Assembly: GCF_046764005.1 (NCBI RefSeq)
Contig: NZ_JBKOFW010000002.1
Coordinates: 1-64,000, forward strand
Direction of reading: 5' to 3'
Length of the DNA: 64,000 nt
Source: Oryzobacter faecalis
GTDB lineage: Bacteria; Actinomycetota; Actinomycetes; Actinomycetales; Dermatophilaceae
Shown here: positions 50,452 to 59,953 of the stretch, in pieces
How the letters are laid out: each line of letters opens with the position of its first letter
Position numbering within the stretch: the first letter of the stretch is position 1
Program-made: the position numbers and the translations under genes
Notes under the pieces: generated by a model
What the model was told of the DNA's origin: nothing
Databases searched by the model: none
Seen by the model: only the letters and a program-made list of their open reading frames with translations

Positions 50452-52106
50452 CCGCCAACCCCGAGGAGCCCCTGACCCACCGGCAGATCGTCACGATCCT
50501 GCTCGGGCTGATGACGGGCATGTTCCTCGCCGCCCTCGACCAGACGATCGTCGCGACGGCCATCCGCACCATCGCCGACGACCTCAAGGGCCTCGAGCAC
50601 CAGGCCTGGGCGACGACCGCGTACCTCATCACCTCGACGATCGTCACCCCGCTCTACGGCAAGCTCGGTGACATCTACGGCCGCAAGAAGCTGTTCGTCA
50701 CGGCGATCAGCGTCTTCGTCATCGGATCGGTGCTGTGCACGTTCGCCACCTCGATGGGCACCCTCGCCGTGTACCGCGCGGTCCAGGGCCTCGGGGCCGG
50801 CGGCCTGTTCTCGCTCGCGCTCGCCATCATCGGCGACATCGTCCCGCCGCGGGAGCGCGCCAAGTACCAGGGCTACTTCCTCGCCGTGTTCGGCACCTCG
50901 TCGGTCCTCGGCCCGGTCGTCGGCGGCTTCCTCGCCGGCGCCGACTCCATCCTCGGCATCACCGGCTGGCGATGGGTCTTCCTCGTCAACGTGCCGGTCG
51001 GCATCATCGCCCTGCTCGTCGTCTCACGGACCCTGCACCTGCGCCACCAGCGCCTCGACCACCGCATCGACTGGCTCGGCGCGGCCTTCCTGTCGGTCTC
51101 GCTCGTGCCGCTGCTGCTCGTCGCCGAGCAGGGCCGCGAGTGGGGCTGGACCTCGACGAACGCCCTCGTCTGCTACGTCGTCGGTCTCGCCGGCGCGGTC
51201 GCCTTCTTCGTCCAGGAGGCGCGGATGGGCGACGAGGCGATCCTCCCGCTGTCGATCTTCCGCAACCGCACGGTCGGGGTGTCGTCGGTCGCGTCGGTCC
51301 TCATCGGGGTCGCGATGTTCGGCGGGCTCGCCGCCCTGCCCCTCTACCTGCAGATCGTCAAGGGCGCGACGCCCACCGAGGCCGGCCTGCTGCTGCTCCC
51401 GATGACGCTGGGCATCATGGCCGGGTCGGTGCTGTCGGGGCAGGTCATCAGCCGCACCGGTCGCTACCGGAAGTTCCCGATCATCGGGTCCGCGCTGCTC
51501 ACGGTGTCGCTGTTCGTCTTCCACTACGTCGAGTTCGACACCCCGCTGTGGCAGACGATGCTCGTCATGGTCGCCTTCGGCCTCGGGCTCGGCTTCAACT
51601 TCCAGCCGCTCACCCTCGCCGTCCAGAACGCCGTGCCGCCGCAGCAGATCGGCGTCGCGACCTCGACGGCAACCTTCACCCGCCAGATCGGCGGCACCCT
51701 CGGGACCGCGGTCTTCCTCTCGATCCTGTTCTCGCAGGCCGGGGAGCGGATCGCCGTCGCCGTGGAGGCCGCGGTGCCGACGGCCGACTTCCAGGCGGCG
51801 CTGCGCGACCCCGCGAACGCGGCGTTCGCCGAGCAGCTCCGGTCACAGGGCGGCGGAGCGAGTGCGACCTCCGGTGTGCTGCAGGACAGCTCGTTCCTCA
51901 CCGACCTCGACGAGCGGCTGGCGCGCCCCTTCCTCGTCGGGTTCTCCGAGGCGATGGACTCGGTCTTCCTCGTCGGCGCCGCCGTCATGGTGTTCGGCTT
52001 CCTCGTCATGCTGCTCCTGCCGCACGTCGAGCTCCGCAAGGGGTCGGCCTACACCGAGCGCGGCTCGAAGCCGGCGGAGGACGCCCCGGCGGCCGCCCCC
52101 CACTGA
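50448..52106 (+). CDS. MFS multidrug efflux transporter (DHA2)
   Basis: A 552-residue 14-helix drug:proton antiporter. Diagnostic stretches are FLAALDQTIVATAIRTIADD, YGKLGDIYGRKKLFV (motif A), RAVQGLGAGGLFSLALAIIG and FGTSSVLGPVVGGFLAG (motif C). GGAGG lies upstream of the ATG. It is co-transcribed with its MarR regulator. Substrate unknown. Confidence 0.92.
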   Translation: MTANPEEPLTHRQIVTILLGLMTGMFLAALDQTIVATAIRTIADDLKGLEHQAWATTAYLITSTIVTPLYGKLGDIYGRKKLFVTAISVFVIGSVLCTFATSMGTLAVYRAVQGLGAGGLFSLALAIIGDIVPPRERAKYQGYFLAVFGTSSVLGPVVGGFLAGADSILGITGWRWVFLVNVPVGIIALLVVSRTLHLRHQRLDHRIDWLGAAFLSVSLVPLLLVAEQGREWGWTSTNALVCYVVGLAGAVAFFVQEARMGDEAILPLSIFRNRTVGVSSVASVLIGVAMFGGLAALPLYLQIVKGATPTEAGLLLLPMTLGIMAGSVLSGQVISRTGRYRKFPIIGSALLTVSLFVFHYVEFDTPLWQTMLVMVAFGLGLGFNFQPLTLAVQNAVPPQQIGVATSTATFTRQIGGTLGTAVFLSILFSQAGERIAVAVEAAVPTADFQAALRDPANAAFAEQLRSQGGGASATSGVLQDSSFLTDLDERLARPFLVGFSEAMDSVFLVGAAVMVFGFLVMLLLPHVELRKGSAYTERGSKPAEDAPAAAPH

Positions 52107-52119
52107 CCTGAGTCGCATC

Positions 52120-52228
52120 AACTTTCCCGCCTGATGCGGAAACTTTCGGTTGAACACCAGAACCTTCGGTGGAACACCCCGAACTTCCGGGTGCCCCACC
52201 GAAGGTTCTGGCATCAGGCGAAAAAGTT
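52120..52228 (-). repeat. Nested-hairpin repeat, copy 1
   Basis: CCAGAACCTTCGGTGG (52157-52172) pairs perfectly with CCACCGAAGGTTCTGG (52196-52211). Outer arms 52120-52137 and 52211-52228 pair at 16 of 18 positions, and an inner CACCC/GGGTG stem closes the loop. Copy 2 is at 61457-61527. Read from the minus strand it follows the HAD gene stop by 18 bases, and it also separates this gene from the convergent MFS gene. Confidence 0.8.
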
Positions 52229-52245
52229 GTGACCCGGCCGGTCGG

Positions 52246-52899
52246 TCAGCGGTGGGCCAGGAGGGCCGGGAGGCCGCGGAGGTCGGGGGCCGTGCGGTGC
52301 GCCCCGGCATCCTCGAGGTCGCGTCCCCCGAAGGAGGTCGTGATGCCGACGACCGTCCCGACCCCGGCGGCCACGGCGGCCCGCACGCCGTTGGGCGCGT
52401 CCTCGCAGGCGAGCGCCAGCGCGGGGTCGACGCCGAGGAGACGGCAGGCGCTCGCGTAGCCCTCGGGGTGCGGCTTGCCGTCCGCGACGTCGTCGCGCGT
52501 GACGAGCGAGGCGAAGCGGTCGAGGCCGCCGAGGGGGGCGAGGACCTTCTCGGCCCAGGCGAGGTTCGCCGAGGTGACCAGGGCGACCGGCAGCCCCGCG
52601 GAGGCCGCGTGGTCGAGGAGCTCGGCCGCCCCGGGCACGGGTTCGGGCAGCCGGTCAGCCGGCATCGCGGCGACCGCCTCCGCGAAGAGCACCTGGGCGT
52701 CCAGCCCGCGCCACGGCCCGTCGACCGTCGCGAAGACGTCGTCGGCCCGGCGCCCGATGAACAGCGCCGAGACCTCGTCGGTGTACTCCCACCCGCGCGA
52801 GCGGTACCAGGCGGCGAACCCCTCGCGGTGGATCGGCTCGGAGTCGACGAGCGTGCCGTCGAGGTCGAGGAGGAGCGCCGCGACGCCGGGCGCCGTCAC
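52246..52899 (-). CDS. HAD family phosphatase (beta-phosphoglucomutase-like)
   Basis: A 217-residue HAD hydrolase, subfamily IA. Motif I is LLDLDGTLVDSEP, motif II VTSANL, motif III GKPHPEGY and motif IV CEDAPNG, with a helical cap between I and II. Substrates are probably sugar phosphates. The GTG start overlaps the EIIA stop (GTGA), so it is the last gene of the EIIB-EIIA-HAD run and may dephosphorylate a PTS-derived sugar; that is inference. Confidence 0.9.
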   Translation of the reverse strand: MTAPGVAALLLDLDGTLVDSEPIHREGFAAWYRSRGWEYTDEVSALFIGRRADDVFATVDGPWRGLDAQVLFAEAVAAMPADRLPEPVPGAAELLDHAASAGLPVALVTSANLAWAEKVLAPLGGLDRFASLVTRDDVADGKPHPEGYASACRLLGVDPALALACEDAPNGVRAAVAAGVGTVVGITTSFGGRDLEDAGAHRTAPDLRGLPALLAHR

Positions 52900-53354
52900 G
52901 CCTCCGCCGGCCAGCGGAAGAGGACGTCGCCCGGCGCGACGTCCTCACCGACGGCCCCGCTCGAGACCGCGCCCGGCTTGGTGTCGAGGACGCAGAGCAG
53001 CACCATCGGGCTGAGGTCGCGGCCTGCGACGTCCTCGGGGTCCCACGAGGTCACCGGCTGGCCGGCCTCGACGCGCGACTTCTCCTCGACGAGGAGCTCG
53101 AACCCGGCGCCGCCGAGCCTGACCGTGTCGATGCCGAGGTGGACGAGGATCCCGGCGCCGTCGTCGGTGACGACGACGTAGGCGTGCGGGTGGAGCTTGA
53201 CGACCGTGCCGGCGACCGGCGAGACGGCGTCGGCCCGCCCGCCGGTGGGCTCGATGGCGACGCCCGAGCCGACCATCTCGGCGGCGAACACCGGGTCGGG
53301 CGCCTCGGAGAGCGGGCGGACCCGGCCCGCGACGGGTGCGAGGACCTCGCTCAC
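52896..53354 (-). CDS. PTS glucose/GlcNAc-type EIIA component
   Basis: A 152-residue phosphocarrier of the Crr/EIIA-Glc fold. Active-site residues are His72 in GILVHLGIDTV and the assisting His57 in LHPHAYVVV. It takes phosphate from HPr and passes it to EIIB. GTG start in a GTGA overlap with the EIIB gene. A free EIIA and a separate EIIB are encoded here, with EIIC on the opposite strand. Confidence 0.93.
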   Translation of the reverse strand: MSEVLAPVAGRVRPLSEAPDPVFAAEMVGSGVAIEPTGGRADAVSPVAGTVVKLHPHAYVVVTDDGAGILVHLGIDTVRLGGAGFELLVEEKSRVEAGQPVTSWDPEDVAGRDLSPMVLLCVLDTKPGAVSSGAVGEDVAPGDVLFRWPAEA

Positions 53355-53584
53355 ATCAGGTCCTCGATGTCCTCGGCGAGGTTGTCGGCCTCGGGGCCGA
53401 CGACGACCTGGACGACGGACCCGCTCGCGATGACGCCGTGCGCACCGGCGGCCTTCAGCGCCGCCTCGTCGACCTTCGAGGGGTCCTTGACCTCGGTACG
53501 GAGGCGGGTGATGCACGGCTCGATCTCGACGATGTTCTCGGCGCCGCCGAGGCCCGCGATGATCTGCTCTGCCTTGCTGCTCAT
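53351..53584 (-). CDS. PTS glucose/GlcNAc-type EIIB component
   Basis: A 77-residue stand-alone EIIB with the phosphorylatable Cys24 in EIEPCITRLR, the family motif. It relays phosphate from EIIA to the sugar. GGAAGGACACGAC precedes the ATG at 53584. It is divergent from the GntR-EIIC-NagA genes across a 173-bp promoter region. Confidence 0.93.
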   Translation of the reverse strand: MSSKAEQIIAGLGGAENIVEIEPCITRLRTEVKDPSKVDEAALKAAGAHGVIASGSVVQVVVGPEADNLAEDIEDLM

Positions 53585-53665
53585 GTCGTGTCCTTCCGGG
53601 ACGGTCGGGGCTGCGTCTCGTGCCGAGTGTCGTGGAGCCCGCCGCCCGCCGCCAGTGCCCGGTGG

Positions 53666-53724
53666 TTGACAGCGGCGTCGCGGAGGTGCATCCTCCTCAC
53701 TGGTACGCACTGGACCGTACCAGT
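53666..53724 (+). promoter_or_regulatory. GntR promoter with DasR-like operator
   Basis: TTGACA (53666-53671) and CATCCT (53689-53694) with 17-bp spacing form a strong promoter for the rightward genes. ACTGGTACG (53699-53707) pairs with CGTACCAGT (53716-53724); within it ACTGGACCGTACCAGT (53709-53724) matches 12 of 16 bases of the DasR dre site. It can also serve the leftward EIIB gene. Confidence 0.7.
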
Positions 53725-53757
53725 TGGAACCACCCCCGTCGAGAGGTTCTCCGCACC

Positions 53758-54524
53758 GTGGCCGACACCGCCGTCGCCGCCCGTCGCATCACCGACGGAG
53801 CCCGGCCGAAGCACGCGCAGCTGCGCGACGTGCTCGCCGCGATGGCCGCCACCGAGCTCGAGGCCGACACCGCCATCCCGTCCGAGCGCGAGCTCATGGA
53901 GGCCTACGGCGTCTCGCGGGCCACGGTGCGCCGCGCCATCGAGTCGCTCATCACCGAGGGCCTGCTGAGGCGGGTCCAGGGCAAGGGCACCTTCGTCGCC
54001 CGGCCGCGCGTCGAGTCCCACCTCCACCTCGCCTCGTTCACCGAGGACATGCGCCGACGCGGGCTCGAGCCGTCGACCCGCGTCGTGCGCGCCGACGCCG
54101 CCGAGCCGCCCGCCGACGTCGCCCGCTTCCTCGGCCTCGGACCCGGCGAGGCCGCCTGGCGCCTCGAGCGGGTCCGCCTCGCCGGCGGGGAGCCGATGGC
54201 GTTCGAGGCCAGCTGGTACGCCAGGGCCCTCCTCCCGGGGCTGGACCGGCACGACCTCACCGGCTCGCTCTACACGATCCTCGGCTCCGAGTACGGCCTC
54301 GCCATCGACACCGCCGAGCAGACGGTCTGGGCCGAGGTCGCCGACGACCGGCTCGCCCGCCACCTCGCCATCGAGGTCGGGGCCCCCGTCATGGCCTTCG
54401 ACCGGCACGGGATGTCGGCCGGCCGCCCCCTCGAACGCGCCGTGAGCCACTACCGCGGCGACCGCTACCAGCTGCACGTCTCCCTCGACAGCACGATGCC
54501 CCACCACCACCGAAAGGACACGCG

Positions 54525-54528
<4 letters not shown>
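53758..54528 (+). CDS. GntR/HutC family regulator (DasR/NagR-like)
   Basis: A 256-residue regulator. The N-terminal winged helix is clear (IPSERELMEAYGVSRATVRR, GLLRRVQGKGTFVARPR), followed by a UTRA effector domain (MAFEASWYARALLPGL, YGLAIDTAEQTVWAEVADDR). DasR/NagR regulators bind GlcNAc-6-P or GlcN-6-P and control PTS and nag genes. GTG start with GAGAGG upstream. Its stop overlaps the EIIC start (ATGA), and a dre-like site covers its promoter. Confidence 0.9.
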
Positions 54529-55850
<1,322 letters not shown>

Positions 55851-55852
55851 GC

Positions 55853-56968
55853 ATGCTCCACACCGCCGACCGCGTGGTGCTGCCCACCGGCTCCGTCGAG
55901 CCGGGCTGGGTGGAGCTGCGCGGGGAGCACGTCACCGGCGCCGGCGGGGGTCTCCCGCCGGCGCCGGCCGTGCACCTCCCCGGGACGCTGGTCCCCGGCT
56001 TCGTCGACCAGCACTGCCACGGCGGCGGCGGCGCCTCCTTCACGACCGGCGACCCCGACGAGGCCGCTCGCGTCATCGGCACCCACCGGGCCCGCGGGAC
56101 GACCTCGCTCGTCGCCAGCCTCGTCACGGACACCGTCGAGCGGCTCGAGGCGCACGTGCGGGCGCTGGCTCCGCTCGTCCGCTCCGGAGGCCTCGTCGGC
56201 CTCCACCTCGAGGGGCCGTGGCTCAGCCCGAACCACTGCGGCGCGCACGACCCCTCGCTCCTGCGCGCGCCCGACCCCGTCGAGGTCGCGCGCGTCCTCC
56301 ACGCCGCCGACGGGGCCGTGCGGATGGTGACGCTCGCCCCCGAGCTCGACGGCGGGCTCGATGCCGTGCGGCTGCTCGCCGCGCGCGGTGTGGTCGCGGC
56401 GCTGGGGCACACCGACGCCCGGTTCGACGTCTCCCGTGCGGCGATCGACGCCGGCGTGACCGTCGGGACGCACCTGTTCAACGCGATGCGCGGCGTGCAC
56501 CACCGCGAGCCCGGGCCGGTCCTGGCGCTCGCCGGTGACGAGCGCGTCGTCGTCGAGCTCATCGCCGACGGCATCCACCTGCACCCCGAGGTGCTCCGCT
56601 GGGCCGCGGCCGCCACGCCCGGTCGCTTCGCCCTCGTCACCGACGCGATGGGGGCGGCCGGGGCCGCCGACGGCGACTACGTCCTCGGGCCGGCTGCGGT
56701 CCAGGTGCGCGAGGGGGTCGCGCGGCTCACCGAGGGCGGCGCCATCGCGGGCAGCACCCTGACGATGGACCGCGCGCTCCGCTACGCCGTCACCGAGGCC
56801 GGGGTGCCGTTCGACCTCGCCGTCGAGGCCGCCACCGCGACGCCGGCGCGCGTCCTCGGCCTCACCGACGTCGGGTCGATCGCCATGGGCAAGCGGGCGG
56901 ACCTCGTCCAGCTCGACGAGGACCTCGAGGTCGTCGCCGTCATGCACCGCGGCGCCTGGCTCTCCTGA
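55853..56968 (+). CDS. nagA: N-acetylglucosamine-6-phosphate deacetylase
   Basis: A 371-residue amidohydrolase that converts GlcNAc-6-P to GlcN-6-P and acetate. Metal ligands and catalytic features are visible: DQHCHGGGG (His54, His56), HLEGPWLSP (Glu120), ALGHTDARFD, GTHLFNAMRGVHHREPG, and LVTDAMGAAG with the catalytic Asp. It begins two bases after the EIIC stop, so it acts directly on the product of the PTS. Confidence 0.95.
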   Translation: MLHTADRVVLPTGSVEPGWVELRGEHVTGAGGGLPPAPAVHLPGTLVPGFVDQHCHGGGGASFTTGDPDEAARVIGTHRARGTTSLVASLVTDTVERLEAHVRALAPLVRSGGLVGLHLEGPWLSPNHCGAHDPSLLRAPDPVEVARVLHAADGAVRMVTLAPELDGGLDAVRLLAARGVVAALGHTDARFDVSRAAIDAGVTVGTHLFNAMRGVHHREPGPVLALAGDERVVVELIADGIHLHPEVLRWAAAATPGRFALVTDAMGAAGAADGDYVLGPAAVQVREGVARLTEGGAIAGSTLTMDRALRYAVTEAGVPFDLAVEAATATPARVLGLTDVGSIAMGKRADLVQLDEDLEVVAVMHRGAWLS

Positions 56969-57020
56969 GCGGCCGTCGGCCCTTCGAGGTGTCCGGCCGG
57001 TGCATGACGCTCTCCGAATA

Positions 57021-57050
57021 CCTCGACCCCTTCGGGGCCGTGGGTCGAGG
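57021..57050. terminator. Terminator hairpin between nagA and MFS genes
   Basis: CCTCGACCC (57021-57029) pairs with GGGTCGAGG (57042-57050); the loop CCTTCGGGGCCG can fold further. It separates two convergent genes. Confidence 0.65.
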
Positions 57051-57057
57051 AGGCGAC

Positions 57058-58284
57058 TCAGGCGGGCGGGGTGGGAGGCGCGGGGATGCCGGCGCTCGCG
57101 TCCTCGGCCCGCTCGAGGTGCCGGTACCTGACGAGGATGATGACGAGGGCGAGCGCACCGGCGGCGACGGGCACCGCGTAGGCCCGCTGGGCGCCCCACG
57201 CCTCGATCGCCCAGCCGCCGACCGCGGAGCCGGCGGAGATGCCGATGAGGATGCCCGTGACCGCGACCGCCATGCCCTCCGTGACGAGCGCGCGCGGGAC
57301 GAGCTTCTGCGAGAGCGACAGGCTCGTGATGAGCATGGGCGCGGTCGCCGAGCCCGCGACGACCATGATGACCGCCAGCGGCCAGAGGCCTCCGGCGAAG
57401 AGGGCGGGCACCTCGAGGACGAACATCGCCGCAGCGGCCAGGGCGAGGCGACGGGTGAGGCTCGTGGTGAACACCCTTGTCCCGAAGACGATCCCGGCCA
57501 CGGTCGATCCCGCGGCGAACCCGCCGAGGATGACGCTCGAGAAGCTCGTGCTGCCGAGCTCCTTGGCGAACGCGACGGCGATGACCTCGTTGGCACCGAA
57601 GATCACACCCGTCATGACGAGGGCGGTCGCGACGGTCAGCAGCCCGGGGCGGCGGATGGCGAGCCCACCGGGCCGCTCCCCGTGCGGCACCACCGGCGGC
57701 TCGGTCGCGCGGGCGGACAGGAAGGTCACGCACCCCACGGTGAACAGGACGGTCGCGAGGACGAGGCCCGCCTCCGGGAACCACAGGGTCGAGACGAGCA
57801 CGGCGAGGACGGGACCGAGGACGAACGAGGCCTCGTCGGCGACCTGCTCGAACGCCATCGCCGTGTGCAGTCGGTCGGGTTCGTCGGAGTAGATGTGCGC
57901 CCAGCGGGCCCTCGACATCGGGCCCGGCTCCGGGAGGACGGCGCTGAGGCCGTAGAGGACGAACAGGGTCCAGGCGGGTGCCCCGAGGGCCGAGCAGGCG
58001 ACGACGCCGGCGGACGCCACCGCCGACAACGCCACGAACGGCAGCGCGACCCGCCGCTGGCCGTGCTTGTCGACGAGCCGGCCCAGCACCGGCCCGGCGA
58101 CCGCCAGCACGGCGAGGCCCACCGCGGAGACGGCGCCCGCGAGGCCGAAGGACCCGCGGCGCTCGCTGATCATGACGATGACGGCGACACCGAACATCGC
58201 GCCGCCGGTGCGGGAGAAGGCGGTTCCGGCGATGAACGGCAGCGCTCCGGGGACCCTGAACAGGGGTGCGTAGGCGGACAGCAT
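57058..58284 (-). CDS. MFS transporter
   Basis: A 408-residue 12-helix transporter. Motif A appears as GPVLGRLVDKHGQRRVAL, and the second half has FAAGSTVAGIVFGTRVF. It resembles the actinobacterial drug-efflux-like MFS group with no characterised substrate. ATG at 58284 overlaps the acyl-CoA dehydrogenase stop by one base (TGATG). Confidence 0.85.
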   Translation of the reverse strand: MLSAYAPLFRVPGALPFIAGTAFSRTGGAMFGVAVIVMISERRGSFGLAGAVSAVGLAVLAVAGPVLGRLVDKHGQRRVALPFVALSAVASAGVVACSALGAPAWTLFVLYGLSAVLPEPGPMSRARWAHIYSDEPDRLHTAMAFEQVADEASFVLGPVLAVLVSTLWFPEAGLVLATVLFTVGCVTFLSARATEPPVVPHGERPGGLAIRRPGLLTVATALVMTGVIFGANEVIAVAFAKELGSTSFSSVILGGFAAGSTVAGIVFGTRVFTTSLTRRLALAAAAMFVLEVPALFAGGLWPLAVIMVVAGSATAPMLITSLSLSQKLVPRALVTEGMAVAVTGILIGISAGSAVGGWAIEAWGAQRAYAVPVAAGALALVIILVRYRHLERAEDASAGIPAPPTPPA

Positions 58285-59489
58285 CAGCGGAACGCGGCCT
58301 CGCCGGTGAGGGCCTGCCCGATGACGAGCGTGTGCATCTCGACGGTCCCCTCGTAGGTGAGGACCGACTCGAGGTTGTTCGCGTGCCGCATGACGGGGAA
58401 CTCGCCGCTGACCCCGTTGGCCCCCAGGACGGTCCGCGCGGTCCGGCAGATCTCGATGGCCTTGGAGATGTTGTTGTACTTGCCGACCGAGACCTGCTCG
58501 GGGCGCAGGCCGACGGTGTCCTTGCGGCGGCCCAGGTGCAGGGCGAGGAGCTGACCGAGCTGCAGCTCGACGGCCATGTTCGCGAGCTTGGCCTGGGTCA
58601 GCTGGAACCCGGCGATGGGTCGCCCGAACTGGACCCGCTCCATCGAGTACCGGCGCGCGGCGTCGAGCGAGGACCTGGCCGCACCGAGCGACCCCCACAC
58701 GATGCCGTAGCGCGCCTCCGACAGACAGGCGAGCGGACCCCTGAGCCCGGCGACACCGGGGAACACGGCACCCGCCGGGAGTCGGACGTCCTCGAACGTC
58801 AGCTCGGCGGTGACCGAGGCCCGCAGCGACATCTTGTTCTTGATCGTGTGCGCGCTGAATCCCGTTGTGTCCGTGGGAACCACGAAGCCGCGGATACCAC
58901 CGTTCTCCTCACCTGCGTTGGCCCAGACGACCGCGACGTCGGCGACCGAGCCGTTGGTGATCCACGTCTTCGATCCGCTGAGGACCCAGTCGTCGCCGTC
59001 GCGGCGGGCGCGCGTCCTCATCGAGGCGGGGTCGGACCCGTGGTCGGGCTCGGTGAGGCCGAAGCACCCGATGGCCTCGCCGGCCGCCATCCGGGGCAGC
59101 CACTCCTGCTTCTGCTCCTCGGTGCCGAAGCGCCAGATCGCGAACATCGCGAGGCTGCCCTGCACGGAGACCAGCGAGCGGATGCCGGAGTCGCTGGCCT
59201 CCAGCTCGAGGCAGGCGAGGCCGTAGTCGACGGACGACATCCCGGCGCATCCGTACCCGTCGAGGTGCATGCCGAGGAGGCCGACCTTGCCGAACTCACG
59301 GGCCAGCTCGCGGACGACGGGCAGCTCGCCCTTCTCGTACCACTCCATGACGAACGGGTCGACGTGCTCGGCGCACACCGCCCGGGTCGCCGCGCGGACC
59401 GCCTTCTCCTCGTCGGTGAGCAGGACGTCGACGTCGACGAGGTCGAGGGGGTCGGACGGACGCTTCGGCATCGACGACGGGGCGCTCAT
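58284..59489 (-). CDS. Acyl-CoA dehydrogenase, glutaryl-CoA dehydrogenase-like
   Basis: A 401-residue FAD enzyme. CFGLTEPDHGSDP, GSKTWITNGSVAD, LGANGVSGEFPVMRHANNLE and SVLTYEGTVEMHTL (catalytic Glu380) match glutaryl-CoA dehydrogenases better than straight-chain enzymes. It would decarboxylate glutaryl-CoA to crotonyl-CoA in lysine/tryptophan breakdown. ATG at 59489 agrees with family length. It is co-transcribed with an MFS gene. Straight acyl-CoA activity is the alternative. Confidence 0.88.
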   Translation of the reverse strand: MSAPSSMPKRPSDPLDLVDVDVLLTDEEKAVRAATRAVCAEHVDPFVMEWYEKGELPVVRELAREFGKVGLLGMHLDGYGCAGMSSVDYGLACLELEASDSGIRSLVSVQGSLAMFAIWRFGTEEQKQEWLPRMAAGEAIGCFGLTEPDHGSDPASMRTRARRDGDDWVLSGSKTWITNGSVADVAVVWANAGEENGGIRGFVVPTDTTGFSAHTIKNKMSLRASVTAELTFEDVRLPAGAVFPGVAGLRGPLACLSEARYGIVWGSLGAARSSLDAARRYSMERVQFGRPIAGFQLTQAKLANMAVELQLGQLLALHLGRRKDTVGLRPEQVSVGKYNNISKAIEICRTARTVLGANGVSGEFPVMRHANNLESVLTYEGTVEMHTLVIGQALTGEAAFR

Positions 59490-59566
59490 GCCCCCATTCT
59501 GGCGGGTCGCACCGAGCGGGCCCGACCCTGCCGTATCACCGGCCGCGCCGTCGGCTCCTGACAGAG

Positions 59567-59953
59567 GTGACGGACCGTCCGGTCCGTCGTCGCGCGAAGG
59601 AGTCCGTCGTGGCCGAGCAGCCGTGCCGGAGGCCGTCCCCCACCGGGGACCGGGGCCTCGCACCGGTCATCCCGCTGCGCCGCCGCGCGGCCGCCGAGCC
59701 CTCCGAGGCCGGCCGCGAGCCCACTCCGGTCCACCGCAGCCTCCACGACGACCTCGTGCGGCTGCACGAGATGGAGCGCCTCGCCGAGGCGTTGACCGAC
59801 CCGGTGGCGCGGATCCGGCTCACCGCCGTCGTCGACGAGGCCTTCGCCCGCGTCCTCGAGGCGGCCTTCCCCGGTCCGGCGCCGCGACGTCAGGGACGGG
59901 CGGATGCCGCCCCGAGGAGGGCGGCGAGGCCGAGGGCGCTGCGCGGGTCGTAG
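59567..59953 (+). CDS. Hypothetical small protein
   Basis: A 128-residue reading frame from GTG with GAGG upstream. The N-terminal half is basic and disordered with VIPLRRR; residues 55-100 are a likely helix pair (SLHDDLVRLHEMERLAEALT, VARIRLTAVVDEAFARVLEA). I do not recognise it. The last 64 bp overlap the end of a convergent gene, so the true C-terminus or reality of the gene is in doubt. Confidence 0.45.
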   Translation: MTDRPVRRRAKESVVAEQPCRRPSPTGDRGLAPVIPLRRRAAAEPSEAGREPTPVHRSLHDDLVRLHEMERLAEALTDPVARIRLTAVVDEAFARVLEAAFPGPAPRRQGRADAAPRRAARPRALRGS

